39,563 nucleotides of DNA, from NCBI RefSeq assembly GCF_900197685.1, contig NZ_FZMF01000044.1, positions 1-39,563 of the forward strand. The letters are read 5' to 3'. The notes under the pieces were generated by a model, which was not told the DNA's origin, did not search any database, and saw nothing but the letters and a program-made list of their open reading frames with translations. This document shows, one piece after another, positions 7,633 to 16,469 of the stretch. The DNA comes from Helicobacter baculiformis (GTDB lineage Bacteria; Campylobacterota; Campylobacteria; Campylobacterales; Helicobacteraceae). A program made the translations under genes and the position numbers. Positions within the stretch are counted from its first letter, which is position 1, and every line of letters begins with the position of its first letter.

Positions 7633-9164
7633 TCAATGGTCCCGGGAGGCTTAGAAGTGATGTCATAGACCACGCGGTTAATCCCAGAGACTTGGTTAAT
7701 AATGGCATTAGCCACGCGCTCTAAGAACTCAAGGGGCAGAGGCGCGCAATGCGCGCTCATCCCATCGCTTGCCACCACCGCGCGCAACGCGATGGTGTTA
7801 TCATAGGTGCGCTTATCCCCCATTACCCCCACAGAAAACACATTGAGCAAGACGCAAAAGGCTTGCCATACTTCACTATACAGCCCCTCGGTGTGCAGGG
7901 CTTCTATGAAAATGGAGTCGGCTTGGCGCAAGAGTTCTAAGCTGGGGGGGGTAACTTCTCCTAAAATGCGAATGGCAAGCCCGGGACCGGGGAAGGGGTG
8001 GCGCGCTAACATCTTTTCAGGCAGCCCTAAGCGCGCGCCCAAAGCGCGTACCTCATCTTTAAAGAGTTCTCTTAAGGGTTCTAAGAGTTTGAGGCGCATT
8101 TTTTCAGGCAGCCCGCCCACATTGTGGTGGGATTTGATCACCGCTGAAGGACCTTTCAAACTCACCGACTCAATGACATCGGGATAAAGCGTGCCTTGAG
8201 CGAGCCATTTGATCGCCCCTTGTTTAGAGAGTTCTTTAGCCTTGTTCTCAAAGACTTCAATAAAGGCGTGCCCGATGATTTGGCGTTTTTTCTCAGGGTC
8301 CACCACCCCTTTAAGGCGTTGTAAAAACAAATCTTGTGCGTCTATCACATGTAAAGGGATTTGCAAATCTGCAAACATGTCCACCACTTGATCGCGCTCC
8401 CCAGCCCTTAACAAGCCGTGATCCACAAACACCACCTCCACCTGTGCCCCCAGCGCGCGCGCGCACAACACCGCCACCACGCTTGAGTCCACCCCCCCGC
8501 TCACCGCGCACAACACCCGATCGCCCCTTACCTGTGCTTTGATGCTTTGGATTTGCTGAGCTAGAAAATCCTGCATATTCCAATCTTGCGTACAGCCGCA
8601 CAGGCGCGCGAAATTGGCTAAAATGCGCCCCCCCTGCGCGCTATGGGCGGATTCGGGGTGAAATTGCAAGCCATAGAGGGGTTTATGGGTGTGGGCGATC
8701 GCACAAAAGGGGGCATGCGCGCTTTGGGCTAGGGTTTGAAAATCCGGGGGCAACACCTCTACGCGATCCCCATGACTCATCCACACCACGCTAGAAGGCT
8801 CAATCTCTGCTAAGAGGGGGTGATTTTGTAGATTTTCTAAATGCGCCCGCCCAAACTCTTGGGAGCGCGCGCGCGCCACACGCCCCCCCAAGCTGTGTAC
8901 CAACCATTGTAAACCATAGCAAATCCCCAAAATGGGGATCTTGAGCTCCAAAATCCCCGGATTGGCGTGGTAGGCTTGTGAATCGTACACGCTAGCGGGC
9001 CCCCCGCTTAAAATAATCCCTTTGGGTTGTTTGGATCGGATTGTCTCAAGGGAGAGATGATAGGGGTAAATTTCTGTATACACCCCACACTCACGCAGAC
9101 GGCGCGCAATGAGTTGGGTGGTCTGACTCCCAAAATCTAGGACTAAAATCTCCGGAGTTGCCAT
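7623..9164 (-). CDS. guaA: GMP synthase (glutamine-hydrolysing)
   Basis: Converts XMP to GMP using glutamine and ATP in the cytoplasm. The class I amidotransferase half has Cys82 in GICYGLQW and the His169/Glu171 pair in FHPES; the ATP pyrophosphatase half has the SGGVDSS loop at about 222-228, and the C-terminal dimerisation domain ends in the conserved GTIEWE. At 513 residues it is full length. AAAAGG precedes the ATG by six bases. It lies 32 bases downstream of pyrB, giving a nucleotide-synthesis unit, and overlaps thiE. The coding sequence is rich in GCGC and in C/G runs (a run of eight at 7944-7951, sevens elsewhere), which stands out from neighbours. Confidence 0.97.
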   Translation of the reverse strand: MATPEILVLDFGSQTTQLIARRLRECGVYTEIYPYHLSLETIRSKQPKGIILSGGPASVYDSQAYHANPGILELKIPILGICYGLQWLVHSLGGRVARARSQEFGRAHLENLQNHPLLAEIEPSSVVWMSHGDRVEVLPPDFQTLAQSAHAPFCAIAHTHKPLYGLQFHPESAHSAQGGRILANFARLCGCTQDWNMQDFLAQQIQSIKAQVRGDRVLCAVSGGVDSSVVAVLCARALGAQVEVVFVDHGLLRAGERDQVVDMFADLQIPLHVIDAQDLFLQRLKGVVDPEKKRQIIGHAFIEVFENKAKELSKQGAIKWLAQGTLYPDVIESVSLKGPSAVIKSHHNVGGLPEKMRLKLLEPLRELFKDEVRALGARLGLPEKMLARHPFPGPGLAIRILGEVTPPSLELLRQADSIFIEALHTEGLYSEVWQAFCVLLNVFSVGVMGDKRTYDNTIALRAVVASDGMSAHCAPLPLEFLERVANAIINQVSGINRVVYDITSKPPGTIEWE

Positions 9165-9196
9165 TTTTTGCCTTTTTAGTAAAAATAATCAAAATG

Positions 9197-10078
9197 TTAA
9201 GAGGCGAGCATAGACTCCATCAAAGCCATGCGTAAAAACACGCCTAACTTGACCTGTTCTAACACTTGACAACGCGGATCATCTAAAAGCGCATCTTCAA
9301 TGTCAATATTGCGGTGTACAGGGCCGGGGTGCAAAATGGGAATTTGGCGTTTTCCTAGTAAAGCGCCTCTCAAACAGAAATCTTTAGCATAATCTTTCAA
9401 TGATCCATAGGTTTGCAAACAATGGCGTTCGGTCTGAGTGCGTAAACCCATGACCACATCCGCTACCTCTAGGGCTTCTTGTAAAGAGTGAGTTGTAGGC
9501 AAAGATGTGGGGGGTAAGAAATGAGGGGGGGCAACTAAGATCACACGCATACCAAAGCGAGGCAGTAATTCCATATTGCTATTAGCCACCCGAGAGTTTT
9601 TAATATCCCCCACAATAGCGATGGTCTTGCCTTCCAACGCACCTTTAAAATGGTTATAGAGCGTGAGTAAGTCCAAAAGTGCCTGAGTGGGGTGAGCAAG
9701 AGTACCACTTCCGGCATTGATAAAAGCACAATTAAGATGTTTGGCAAAGTAGATGGCTGAACTGGAATGGTGGTGGCGCGTGATGAGCAGATCGAGTCCC
9801 ATCGCCTCAAGGTTATGCAGGGTATCTAAAAGAGTCTCCCCCTTGCTTGCGGAGCTTTTTTGGACATTAAAAACGCTAAAATATGCCCCTAATCTAGAAG
9901 CAGCCATTTGAAAGCTTGCGATCGTACGCGTGGAGTTTTCAAAGAAAAGCGCGACAATACGCTTGTGTGTCAAATTAGGTGGAGTGGCTTCTTGGTGTAA
10001 AAAAGCGTTAGCACGCTCTAGAAGCGCTAAAATTTCGCTATCATTAAGATTTTTGGTGTGGATCAGTTGGGTCAACAT
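9197..10078 (-). CDS. pyrB: Aspartate carbamoyltransferase catalytic subunit
   Basis: 293-residue enzyme of pyrimidine synthesis that condenses carbamoyl phosphate with aspartate. The carbamoyl-phosphate site ENSTRT is at residues 47-52, the second site HPTQALLDL begins at 129, and the aspartate-side loop appears as HPGPVHRNIDI, where many homologues have an Asn before the Arg. The Lys-containing loop SSASKGET is also present. No pyrI regulatory gene is adjacent, as expected for Helicobacter. It heads the minus-strand unit with guaA. Its start lies only 15 bases from the divergent lipoprotein start, so each gene's promoter must overlap the other's coding region. Confidence 0.95.
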   Translation of the reverse strand: MLTQLIHTKNLNDSEILALLERANAFLHQEATPPNLTHKRIVALFFENSTRTIASFQMAASRLGAYFSVFNVQKSSASKGETLLDTLHNLEAMGLDLLITRHHHSSSAIYFAKHLNCAFINAGSGTLAHPTQALLDLLTLYNHFKGALEGKTIAIVGDIKNSRVANSNMELLPRFGMRVILVAPPHFLPPTSLPTTHSLQEALEVADVVMGLRTQTERHCLQTYGSLKDYAKDFCLRGALLGKRQIPILHPGPVHRNIDIEDALLDDPRCQVLEQVKLGVFLRMALMESMLAS

Positions 10079-10093
10079 GCGAGGAATTATAGC

Positions 10094-10594
10094 ATGGCTA
10101 GGGTGTTTTTATGTCTCTTGATTTTTGGATTAATAGGCTGTAAGGATAATTTCATCGAAGCTTACAAACCAGATTTTCTAGCTGAAAAGCGCACACAAGC
10201 CACGCGCAAGGGTGAAATCATTGTCAATCTGCGCCCTGTGGTGAGCGTCCTAGCTACCCATCTCAATGATGTTGACCCCGTGCTCTACCACGCACGCGAA
10301 TTTTTCTTTTTAGAGGTTTTTATCCAAGATGGTAGCTATTTGGATAATGAAGCAATCAGCTACCAACTCTATGGCTTACGGGGAGCAGAGACTCCAGCAT
10401 GGGTGCGCGAAGTGAGTAAAGAAGAATTTGACAGCGTGCTGTACACCACTAACAAGTACGCGCGAGGTTTTTTAATCGCCTTTGCTAAATTAGACCGCGC
10501 TTCGCAAGAAGAAGCAAAACTAGAAATGGATATTGTTGGGTTGGGAAAGATCATGTTTAACTTTGCCTACAAAGTACCCGCACCTGCTTTTTAG
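10094..10594 (+). CDS. Small conserved-type lipoprotein ahead of tlyA
   Basis: 166-residue protein with a signal peptide ending in a lipobox (GLIGC, acylated Cys at residue 16), so it should be membrane-anchored on the periplasmic side. The mature part is hydrophilic with no motif that I can name. ATG 10094 is chosen because GAGGA lies eight bases upstream and because it places the hydrophobic segment at the N-terminus; the frame is open back to 10058 inside pyrB. A lipoprotein gene occupies the same place between pyrB and tlyA in H. pylori as I remember it. Its stop codon abuts the tlyA start, so it is the first gene of the tlyA-ribF-tkt transcript. Confidence 0.8.
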   Translation: MARVFLCLLIFGLIGCKDNFIEAYKPDFLAEKRTQATRKGEIIVNLRPVVSVLATHLNDVDPVLYHAREFFFLEVFIQDGSYLDNEAISYQLYGLRGAETPAWVREVSKEEFDSVLYTTNKYARGFLIAFAKLDRASQEEAKLEMDIVGLGKIMFNFAYKVPAPAF

Positions 10595-11296
10595 ATGCGC
10601 CTAGATCAATTTTTAGTGCTCAAGGGTTTAGCACAAAGTCGATCACAGGCCAAAACTCTCATCGAGCAAGGACTTATCAAAAGTGTAGGACGCACCCTTT
10701 TTAAAGCGAGCTTGCAAGTGCCCTTAGATTTGGAGTTGAGCGTACCTCAGCGTGTTTTCGTGAGTCGCGCGGGCGCAAAGTTATGGCACTATTTGGCACA
10801 TTACCCTCTTGATTGTACCAACAAAGTGATCTTAGATGTGGGATCAAGCAAAGGAGGGTTTGCACAGGTTTTACTAGAAAAGGGAGCTAAAAAGGTGGTG
10901 TGCGTAGATGTGGGCACAAATCAGTTAGACCCGTGTTTAAGAGAACATCCACAGGTGCGCATAGTAGAGCAATGCGATATCCGCACTTTTATCCCTCAAG
11001 AGACTTACGATTTTCTTACCTGCGATGTGAGTTTTATCTCTTTGAGTAAAATTCTAGGCGTGTTGTGCGCATTGAGCGCGGAATGCTTGGTACTTTTCAA
11101 GCCTCAATTTGAGGTGGGTAAGGAAGTTAAGCGCAACAAACGAGGAGTGGTGTGTGATCCGATGCGTGTGGAAACACGCCTAAAAGAGTTTATAGGAGAG
11201 ATTGAGACTTTGGGGAGGCGTGTGCGCCATATCCAACCTTCAGAGATCAAGGGAAAAGCGGGCAATGCAGAAATTTTTATCCATTTCCAGCGATGA
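10595..11296 (+). CDS. tlyA: TlyA-type rRNA 2'-O-methyltransferase / hemolysin
   Basis: 233-residue protein with an N-terminal S4 RNA-binding domain (residues 1-60, MRLDQFLVLKGLAQSRSQAK) and an FtsJ-like methyltransferase domain. The SAM site is VILDVGSSKGGFAQVLL. The catalytic K-D-K-E set can be placed at the Lys of RAGAKLWHYL, the Asp of CDVSFIS, the Lys of LFKPQFEVGK and the Glu of NAEIFIHF. In other bacteria TlyA 2'-O-methylates ribosomal RNA, and Helicobacter homologues have been linked to hemolytic activity. ATG follows the upstream stop directly, and its end overlaps ribF by 32 bases, which implies coupled translation. Confidence 0.92.
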   Translation: MRLDQFLVLKGLAQSRSQAKTLIEQGLIKSVGRTLFKASLQVPLDLELSVPQRVFVSRAGAKLWHYLAHYPLDCTNKVILDVGSSKGGFAQVLLEKGAKKVVCVDVGTNQLDPCLREHPQVRIVEQCDIRTFIPQETYDFLTCDVSFISLSKILGVLCALSAECLVLFKPQFEVGKEVKRNKRGVVCDPMRVETRLKEFIGEIETLGRRVRHIQPSEIKGKAGNAEIFIHFQR

Positions 11297-12140
11297 AAGT
11301 GTCTTTAGTTTAGCAATGGGTAAGTTTGATGGGGTGCATTTAGCCCATCAACGCCTTTTGAAAACTTTATGCCCGCATGGGGGAGTGTTAGTAGTGGATC
11401 GTAACGAGCCTCTTAAAGCACTCAGCACTTTAAACGAACGCGCGCTTTTGCTTTCCGCTTATGCTCAAAAAATTTATTTTTTACCTCTAGAGCAAGCCCG
11501 CCATATCGATGCGCCTACCTTCATCACCCTACTTAGTCGAAAATTTCCCAACTTGCAGAAAATCGTGGTTGGCTATGATTTTAAATGTGCACAAGGGCGT
11601 TCTATGGGTGTAGAACAACTGCGCGCTATGCTAAACCCCCAAATCCATTTAGAGGTGATTACTGAAATTAAGATCAAGGGCATTTCATTACATTCCTATC
11701 ATATCAAAGAGTGCATTGAACGGGGCGATGTGCTTTTGGCATGTAAATTTTTGAGCCGTCCTTTTGCTTTGCAAGGCAAAGTTATTAGTGGGCAACACTT
11801 AGGACGTACACGCCTCTATCCTACTCTAAATATTGATACCCATACTTTGCAGACCAAACTTGTACCATCCCCAGGGGTTTATGCAACTGATGTAGCTTTA
11901 CCACAAGGAAACGCGCGTGCGGTAAGCTTTTTGGGGCATCGTTTAAGCACCGATGGTAAGATGGCTTTTGAAACCCATGTTATTGATCAAGAAATCGCCA
12001 CTCCGCCGCTGTTTTTGCGGATTTTTTTCCTCAAAAAGATTCGTGATAACCGCCGTTTTGACAATCTAGAGACACTTAAAACTCAAATTAGTCAAGATAT
12101 CAGTATTGCGCGCGTGCTAGATTCAGAGCAAGTTTGCTAG
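11265..12140 (+). CDS. ribF: Bifunctional riboflavin kinase / FAD synthetase
   Basis: Makes FMN and FAD from riboflavin. The N-terminal nucleotidyltransferase domain shows GKFDGVHLAHQRLL, the HxGH-like site, and VVGYDFKCAQGRSMG; the C-terminal kinase domain begins near residue 160 with SRPFALQGKVISGQHLGRTR followed by PTLNI. From ATG 11265 the protein has 291 residues, close to family size; the open frame upstream to 11202 lies inside tlyA in another phase and has no support. It overlaps tlyA by 32 bases. FAD made here serves, among others, LhgO, MurB and the probable PAS flavoprotein of this window. Confidence 0.93.
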   Translation: MQKFLSISSDESVFSLAMGKFDGVHLAHQRLLKTLCPHGGVLVVDRNEPLKALSTLNERALLLSAYAQKIYFLPLEQARHIDAPTFITLLSRKFPNLQKIVVGYDFKCAQGRSMGVEQLRAMLNPQIHLEVITEIKIKGISLHSYHIKECIERGDVLLACKFLSRPFALQGKVISGQHLGRTRLYPTLNIDTHTLQTKLVPSPGVYATDVALPQGNARAVSFLGHRLSTDGKMAFETHVIDQEIATPPLFLRIFFLKKIRDNRRFDNLETLKTQISQDISIARVLDSEQVC

Positions 12141-12168
12141 AATGAGAGCATTCTTCTAAAGGCTTTTG

Positions 12169-14115
12169 ATGGAAAGTAAACTTGAGGTGCGGGATTTGCC
12201 CCTTTTGGAAAAGTGTGCGCATACCCTGCGCTTTTTATGTGCGGACATGGTGCAAAAGGCTAATAGCGGGCATCCGGGCGTGGCGATGGGCTTAAGCGAA
12301 GTGGCTGTTGTGCTAGGCAAGCATGTGCGCTTGAATCCGCACAATGTTCATTGGCTGAATCGGGATCGTCTCGTATTTAGTGGTGGGCATGCGAGCGCCT
12401 TAGTTTACGCACTTTTGCATTTGTGGGGCTTTGATGTGAGCTTGGAAGATTTGAAATCTTTTAGACAACTGGATTCTAAAACCCCAGGACATTTAGAATT
12501 TGGGCACACTCAGGGTGTAGAGATCACTACAGGTCCTTTAGGGCAAGGCTTTGCTAATGCGGTGGGCTTTGCATTAGCTAGCCAAATCGCACAAAACTTA
12601 TTGGACATGAGTAGCATTAATCATAAAGTTTATTGTTTATGTGGCGATGGAGATTTGCAAGAGGGAATCAGCTATGAAGGCGCGTCTTTAGCTGGGCATT
12701 TGCAACTAGACAATCTGATCGTTATCTATGATAGTAACGCAATCACTATTGAGGGAGGTACACATTTAGCTTTTAGTGAAGATGTGCCGGGGCGCTTTAA
12801 AGCACAAGGTTGGGAAGTTTTAGAGTGTGATGGGCATAATTTCTTAGAAATCGATCGTATCCTTACACAGGCTCAAACTGCCACTAGGCCCACTTTGATC
12901 ATCGCTAACACTACTATCGGTAAGGGGGCTGTGGGTTTGGAGGGGAGTGCAAAGGTGCATGGTGCGCCTTTGGGGGTTGAGGTGTTAGAACGCTCAAAGA
13001 GTGCAGTAGGTTTGAGCGGGGAATTTACAATTCCTGCGGAAATTGCACATGCCTTTAGTTTGCAAGAAAAAGGCAGAGCCTTAGAATCAGAATGGCAGCA
13101 TTACTTGGAGACAAAGCCCGCTTTGCAAGCGCGCATCGCCCACCTACAGGCTAAGGATTTTTCTAAAACGCTTTACCCTAGTTTTGAAGTGGGTAAAATG
13201 ATTGCCACACGCGCAAGTAATGGTGCAATTCTAAATGCTTTGAGTGAAGCATATCTAGGCTTCTTAGGCGGAAGTGCAGACCTTGCCCCTTCTAATAACA
13301 CCCATTTAAAAGCCCAACAAGATTGTTTGCCTCCTGACTTTGGGCGCAATGTGCACTTTGGAATTCGCGAGCATGCGATGGCGGCTTTAAGCAACGCGAT
13401 CGCTAATTATGGTTTATTTGTGCCCTTTTGTGCAACTTTTTTTGTTTTTAGCGACTACTTAGCTCCCAGTCTGCGCCTAAGCGCCCTAATGGGCAATCAA
13501 GTGTTTTACATTTTCACACATGATAGCATTGGAGTGGGCGAAGATGGTGCAACACACCAGCCTATCGAACACCTAAGCCACTTGAGGGCGTTACCTAATT
13601 TCTATGTTTTTAGACCAATGGATGCGCATGAAAATGTACGCTGTTGGCAGGTGGCTTTATCCTTGCAAAAAAGTTGTGCCTTTGTGCTCTCACGCCAAAA
13701 TTTGGAGGTGTTAGAAAGCACCTCCCTAGAAGCGGTGCAAAAGGGGGGATATATCCTACATGTAAGCCCCACCCCCCCTCAAGTTTCATTAGTCAGTAGT
13801 GGGAGCGAGGTGCATGTGTGCCTGCAAGCGGCACAGCTCTTAGAAAAACAAGGGGTTGGCGTGCAAGTGGTGAGTGTGCCTTGTTTTGATCTACTCATAG
13901 AGCAGGATCAAGTCTATTTAGAAAGTCTGTTTGTGGGTAAGGTACTCGCAGTGGAAGCAGGACGAGGGTTGGAATGGTGGCGTTTTGCCCATGATGTGTT
14001 GTCTATGGAAAGCTTTGGCAAATCCGCCCCGGGTAGCACATTATTTACGCATTTTGGTTTCAGTGCCCAAAATATTGTCCAGCGCGCCCAAATTTTGCTA
14101 GAAAGACCATGCTAG
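12169..14115 (+). CDS. tkt: Transketolase
   Basis: 648-residue thiamine-diphosphate enzyme of the pentose phosphate pathway. Clear motifs: ANSGHPGVAMGLSE, TGPLGQGFANAVG, the cofactor motif GDGDLQEG with the downstream Asn (VIYDSNAIT), HDSIGVGEDGATHQPIEHL, and the catalytic Glu in IREHAMAALSNAIA. ATG 12169 is preceded by AAGG; the TTG just before it is not needed. The stop overlaps the next start as ATGCTAG. It shares its transcript with tlyA and ribF. Confidence 0.96.
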   Translation: MESKLEVRDLPLLEKCAHTLRFLCADMVQKANSGHPGVAMGLSEVAVVLGKHVRLNPHNVHWLNRDRLVFSGGHASALVYALLHLWGFDVSLEDLKSFRQLDSKTPGHLEFGHTQGVEITTGPLGQGFANAVGFALASQIAQNLLDMSSINHKVYCLCGDGDLQEGISYEGASLAGHLQLDNLIVIYDSNAITIEGGTHLAFSEDVPGRFKAQGWEVLECDGHNFLEIDRILTQAQTATRPTLIIANTTIGKGAVGLEGSAKVHGAPLGVEVLERSKSAVGLSGEFTIPAEIAHAFSLQEKGRALESEWQHYLETKPALQARIAHLQAKDFSKTLYPSFEVGKMIATRASNGAILNALSEAYLGFLGGSADLAPSNNTHLKAQQDCLPPDFGRNVHFGIREHAMAALSNAIANYGLFVPFCATFFVFSDYLAPSLRLSALMGNQVFYIFTHDSIGVGEDGATHQPIEHLSHLRALPNFYVFRPMDAHENVRCWQVALSLQKSCAFVLSRQNLEVLESTSLEAVQKGGYILHVSPTPPQVSLVSSGSEVHVCLQAAQLLEKQGVGVQVVSVPCFDLLIEQDQVYLESLFVGKVLAVEAGRGLEWWRFAHDVLSMESFGKSAPGSTLFTHFGFSAQNIVQRAQILLERPC

Positions 14116-16412
14116 ACTCAGTCAATCCCTCCACTTTATATGTTTTTAGCAGTCATCGGGCGTGTAACGCCTTTTACGCCAAGCAACATGAAGGCTTTTT
14201 GCCCACCGCATGGAGTGTACAAGAGTTTTACACCCAAGTGAGTTTTGTAAAAGGACTGGTGAAAATTCCCAAGAGTGCCCGCCAAGTGCTATTGATGGAA
14301 GCTATCAAAGAAGTTGCCAAAGAAGGCGCACCCTTAGAGGGGTTGGTACTTTTTGAACAAAGCTTTTTGGGTTACTTGGATGGGAGTACTTTTGTGGCAC
14401 GCTTTTTTAATGAGTTGGCTAAATTTAAGCGTCATATCCATGAAATCACGACACATGATATTTATGGCGATTATGTGCACCACTTGGAGGTGTTAGAGCG
14501 CGTGCATGCGTGCTACCATGCTAAATTGCAGGCATGGGGCTATTATGATCCTATTTTGGGTGCACCCAGTACTTTATTAACTTCCGTACTTGCAAAGTTT
14601 GCGCGCATCGAGTTTTACCTAGAGGGTTTTTTAAGCACGGACGAACAAGAAATTCTTTTTGCGATCGCTCAAAATGTGCCTTTAATTTTACATGTAGCAT
14701 GCGATCGCTACAACAAGCAGTTTTTAGGATTTTTGGGTCTGGATTTACAAGAGGAGCACACTTACGCACTCAATTTACAAGCTTTAAAACGCGGAGAAAA
14801 TCCTTTTGTGCAAGCGCAACCTCAACCCCCACTCTGTCCAAAAAAAGTAGAGGTTTACGCCTTTGATCAGCGCTTAGATCAAGTGGGCTTGGCTTTGCAA
14901 AGAGTACAAGAGTGGCTAGAAGAGGGCTTAGAGCCTAGCATGCTAGCCATCATCACTCCTGATCCTCAGATGATCCCCACTCTCAAGCTTTTAGATACGG
15001 AACATAATCTTAATTTTGCGCGTGGGCAAGAAGCGCAGGTGGTCTTTGCCCCCTATTTTAGTGCTCTAGAAGAGTTAAAAATGCGTTGGCATCCTATAAC
15101 CACCCACGCTTTGAATGCTCTTGAGGAACAATGTAACGCCATCTTAGCCCAACTTTACGCTAAAATACCACCCAAACTAGAACATTTTCATCAAGATTTT
15201 TTTCAAACTTACGCACGCATTTTACCCGCTTTACAGAGTTATAACCCCATAGATTTGCTTGAACTTTATACGCGTGCTTTGCAAGATTTGCGTATCGATG
15301 ACACCACAGGGGGTAAGGTCAAGGTTTTAGATGTGTTAGAGTGTCGTGGTCTCAGCTTCGAACGCGTGGTGATTTTAGACTTTAACGATCATATTGTGCC
15401 TAGTTTGAAAGATGGCGACCTTTTCTTAAACACTCAGACACGCCGTACTCTAGGATTGCCCACTTTACAGGACAAAGAAAACCTGCAAAAGCATTACTAC
15501 TACCAACTCATTAAAAGCAGTGCACGCGTAGACATTAGCTACAGCACCGCCAACAACGCGATCCCCTCTAAAATGCTTGCGCAACTAGACTTGAATACGC
15601 GTTTAATCAACTCTCATAGCGCATCACTTTTTAAACTTTTCCCTAATTCTCGCTCCTTACATGACTTAGAAGACACCTGTATAGGATATCTTCCCCGAGA
15701 GTTTAGTTTGAGCGCTTCCAAACTCAAAGATTTTACAGAATGTAGACGGCGTTTTTACCTTAAATACCTCCAGAAACTTATTCCCATGCCTCAAGAGGGC
15801 GCTAATCAAGGCACGCTCTTACACAGAGCTTTGCAGTCCTACTATAGCTCTAAGACTTACCATAACACGCAAACTCCCATTAGTGCCAAAACTCTCTTGG
15901 AGAGTTTGCAAGGATTACAAGAATGGGAGTCTTTGAACGCCTTAGAACGCTTTAATCTAGAAGTGAGTGTGCAAAAACTCACAGCATTCTTTACACACGA
16001 GCGAATAATTCTAGCACACGCTAAAGTGGTGGGATATGAAGTGCCCTTTGAAACAAGCTTTAAAGGTTTTGAACTTAAGGGTATTATCGATCGTTTTGAT
16101 CTCTGTGAAGATGGCGCTTATAGACTGATAGATTATAAGTTTAAAAGTAAAGTTGAACAGCAGGATCAAGATTATCAATTGGCTATTTATACTCTGGGTG
16201 CATGCGCTCTAGGTTATCCCCAAGATCGTTTGCGTGCCTATTTCTACGATCTTAAAAAAGGAGAATTGTTAGAAAGGGAAACTCTCTCAAGCGATCTAGA
16301 ATCTTTAGCCCATCTTTTAATAACTTTTCAAGAGGAGGAGATAGATTTTTTCAAAACTGAGGATCGTAAACATTGCAAGTATTGCCCCTATACAGATGTT
16401 TGCGGAGTCTAG
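14109..16412 (+). CDS. addB: AddB-like PD-(D/E)XK nuclease/helicase-related subunit
   Basis: 767-residue protein matching the AddB subunit of the AddAB recombination nuclease, which resects double-strand breaks with AddA. The C-terminal nuclease site is D661 in IIDRFD and D674-Y-K676 in DYKFK, with QLAIY downstream. Four cysteines positioned for the iron-sulphur staple are present: Cys545 in TECRRRFY and Cys756, 759 and 765 in CKYCPYTDVC. Where a UvrD-type Walker A would sit the protein reads VFSSHRACNAFY, with no ATP-binding lysine, as is usual for AddB in this phylum. No addA is in the window. It overlaps tkt by seven bases and ends in the same frame just before ftsK. Confidence 0.85.
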   Translation: MLDSVNPSTLYVFSSHRACNAFYAKQHEGFLPTAWSVQEFYTQVSFVKGLVKIPKSARQVLLMEAIKEVAKEGAPLEGLVLFEQSFLGYLDGSTFVARFFNELAKFKRHIHEITTHDIYGDYVHHLEVLERVHACYHAKLQAWGYYDPILGAPSTLLTSVLAKFARIEFYLEGFLSTDEQEILFAIAQNVPLILHVACDRYNKQFLGFLGLDLQEEHTYALNLQALKRGENPFVQAQPQPPLCPKKVEVYAFDQRLDQVGLALQRVQEWLEEGLEPSMLAIITPDPQMIPTLKLLDTEHNLNFARGQEAQVVFAPYFSALEELKMRWHPITTHALNALEEQCNAILAQLYAKIPPKLEHFHQDFFQTYARILPALQSYNPIDLLELYTRALQDLRIDDTTGGKVKVLDVLECRGLSFERVVILDFNDHIVPSLKDGDLFLNTQTRRTLGLPTLQDKENLQKHYYYQLIKSSARVDISYSTANNAIPSKMLAQLDLNTRLINSHSASLFKLFPNSRSLHDLEDTCIGYLPREFSLSASKLKDFTECRRRFYLKYLQKLIPMPQEGANQGTLLHRALQSYYSSKTYHNTQTPISAKTLLESLQGLQEWESLNALERFNLEVSVQKLTAFFTHERIILAHAKVVGYEVPFETSFKGFELKGIIDRFDLCEDGAYRLIDYKFKSKVEQQDQDYQLAIYTLGACALGYPQDRLRAYFYDLKKGELLERETLSSDLESLAHLLITFQEEEIDFFKTEDRKHCKYCPYTDVCGV

Positions 16413-16469
16413 GGGGGACGCATCAAACTAGGTTTAGCGGTACTTTATGGTTTTCTAGCATTACTCTTA

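Noticed and set aside
8311-8601. ORFs with repetitive Gly/Arg or Pro/Thr composition on both strands inside guaA
   Set aside because: They are shadows of the GC-rich guaA coding sequence, which is intact and conserved through this stretch.
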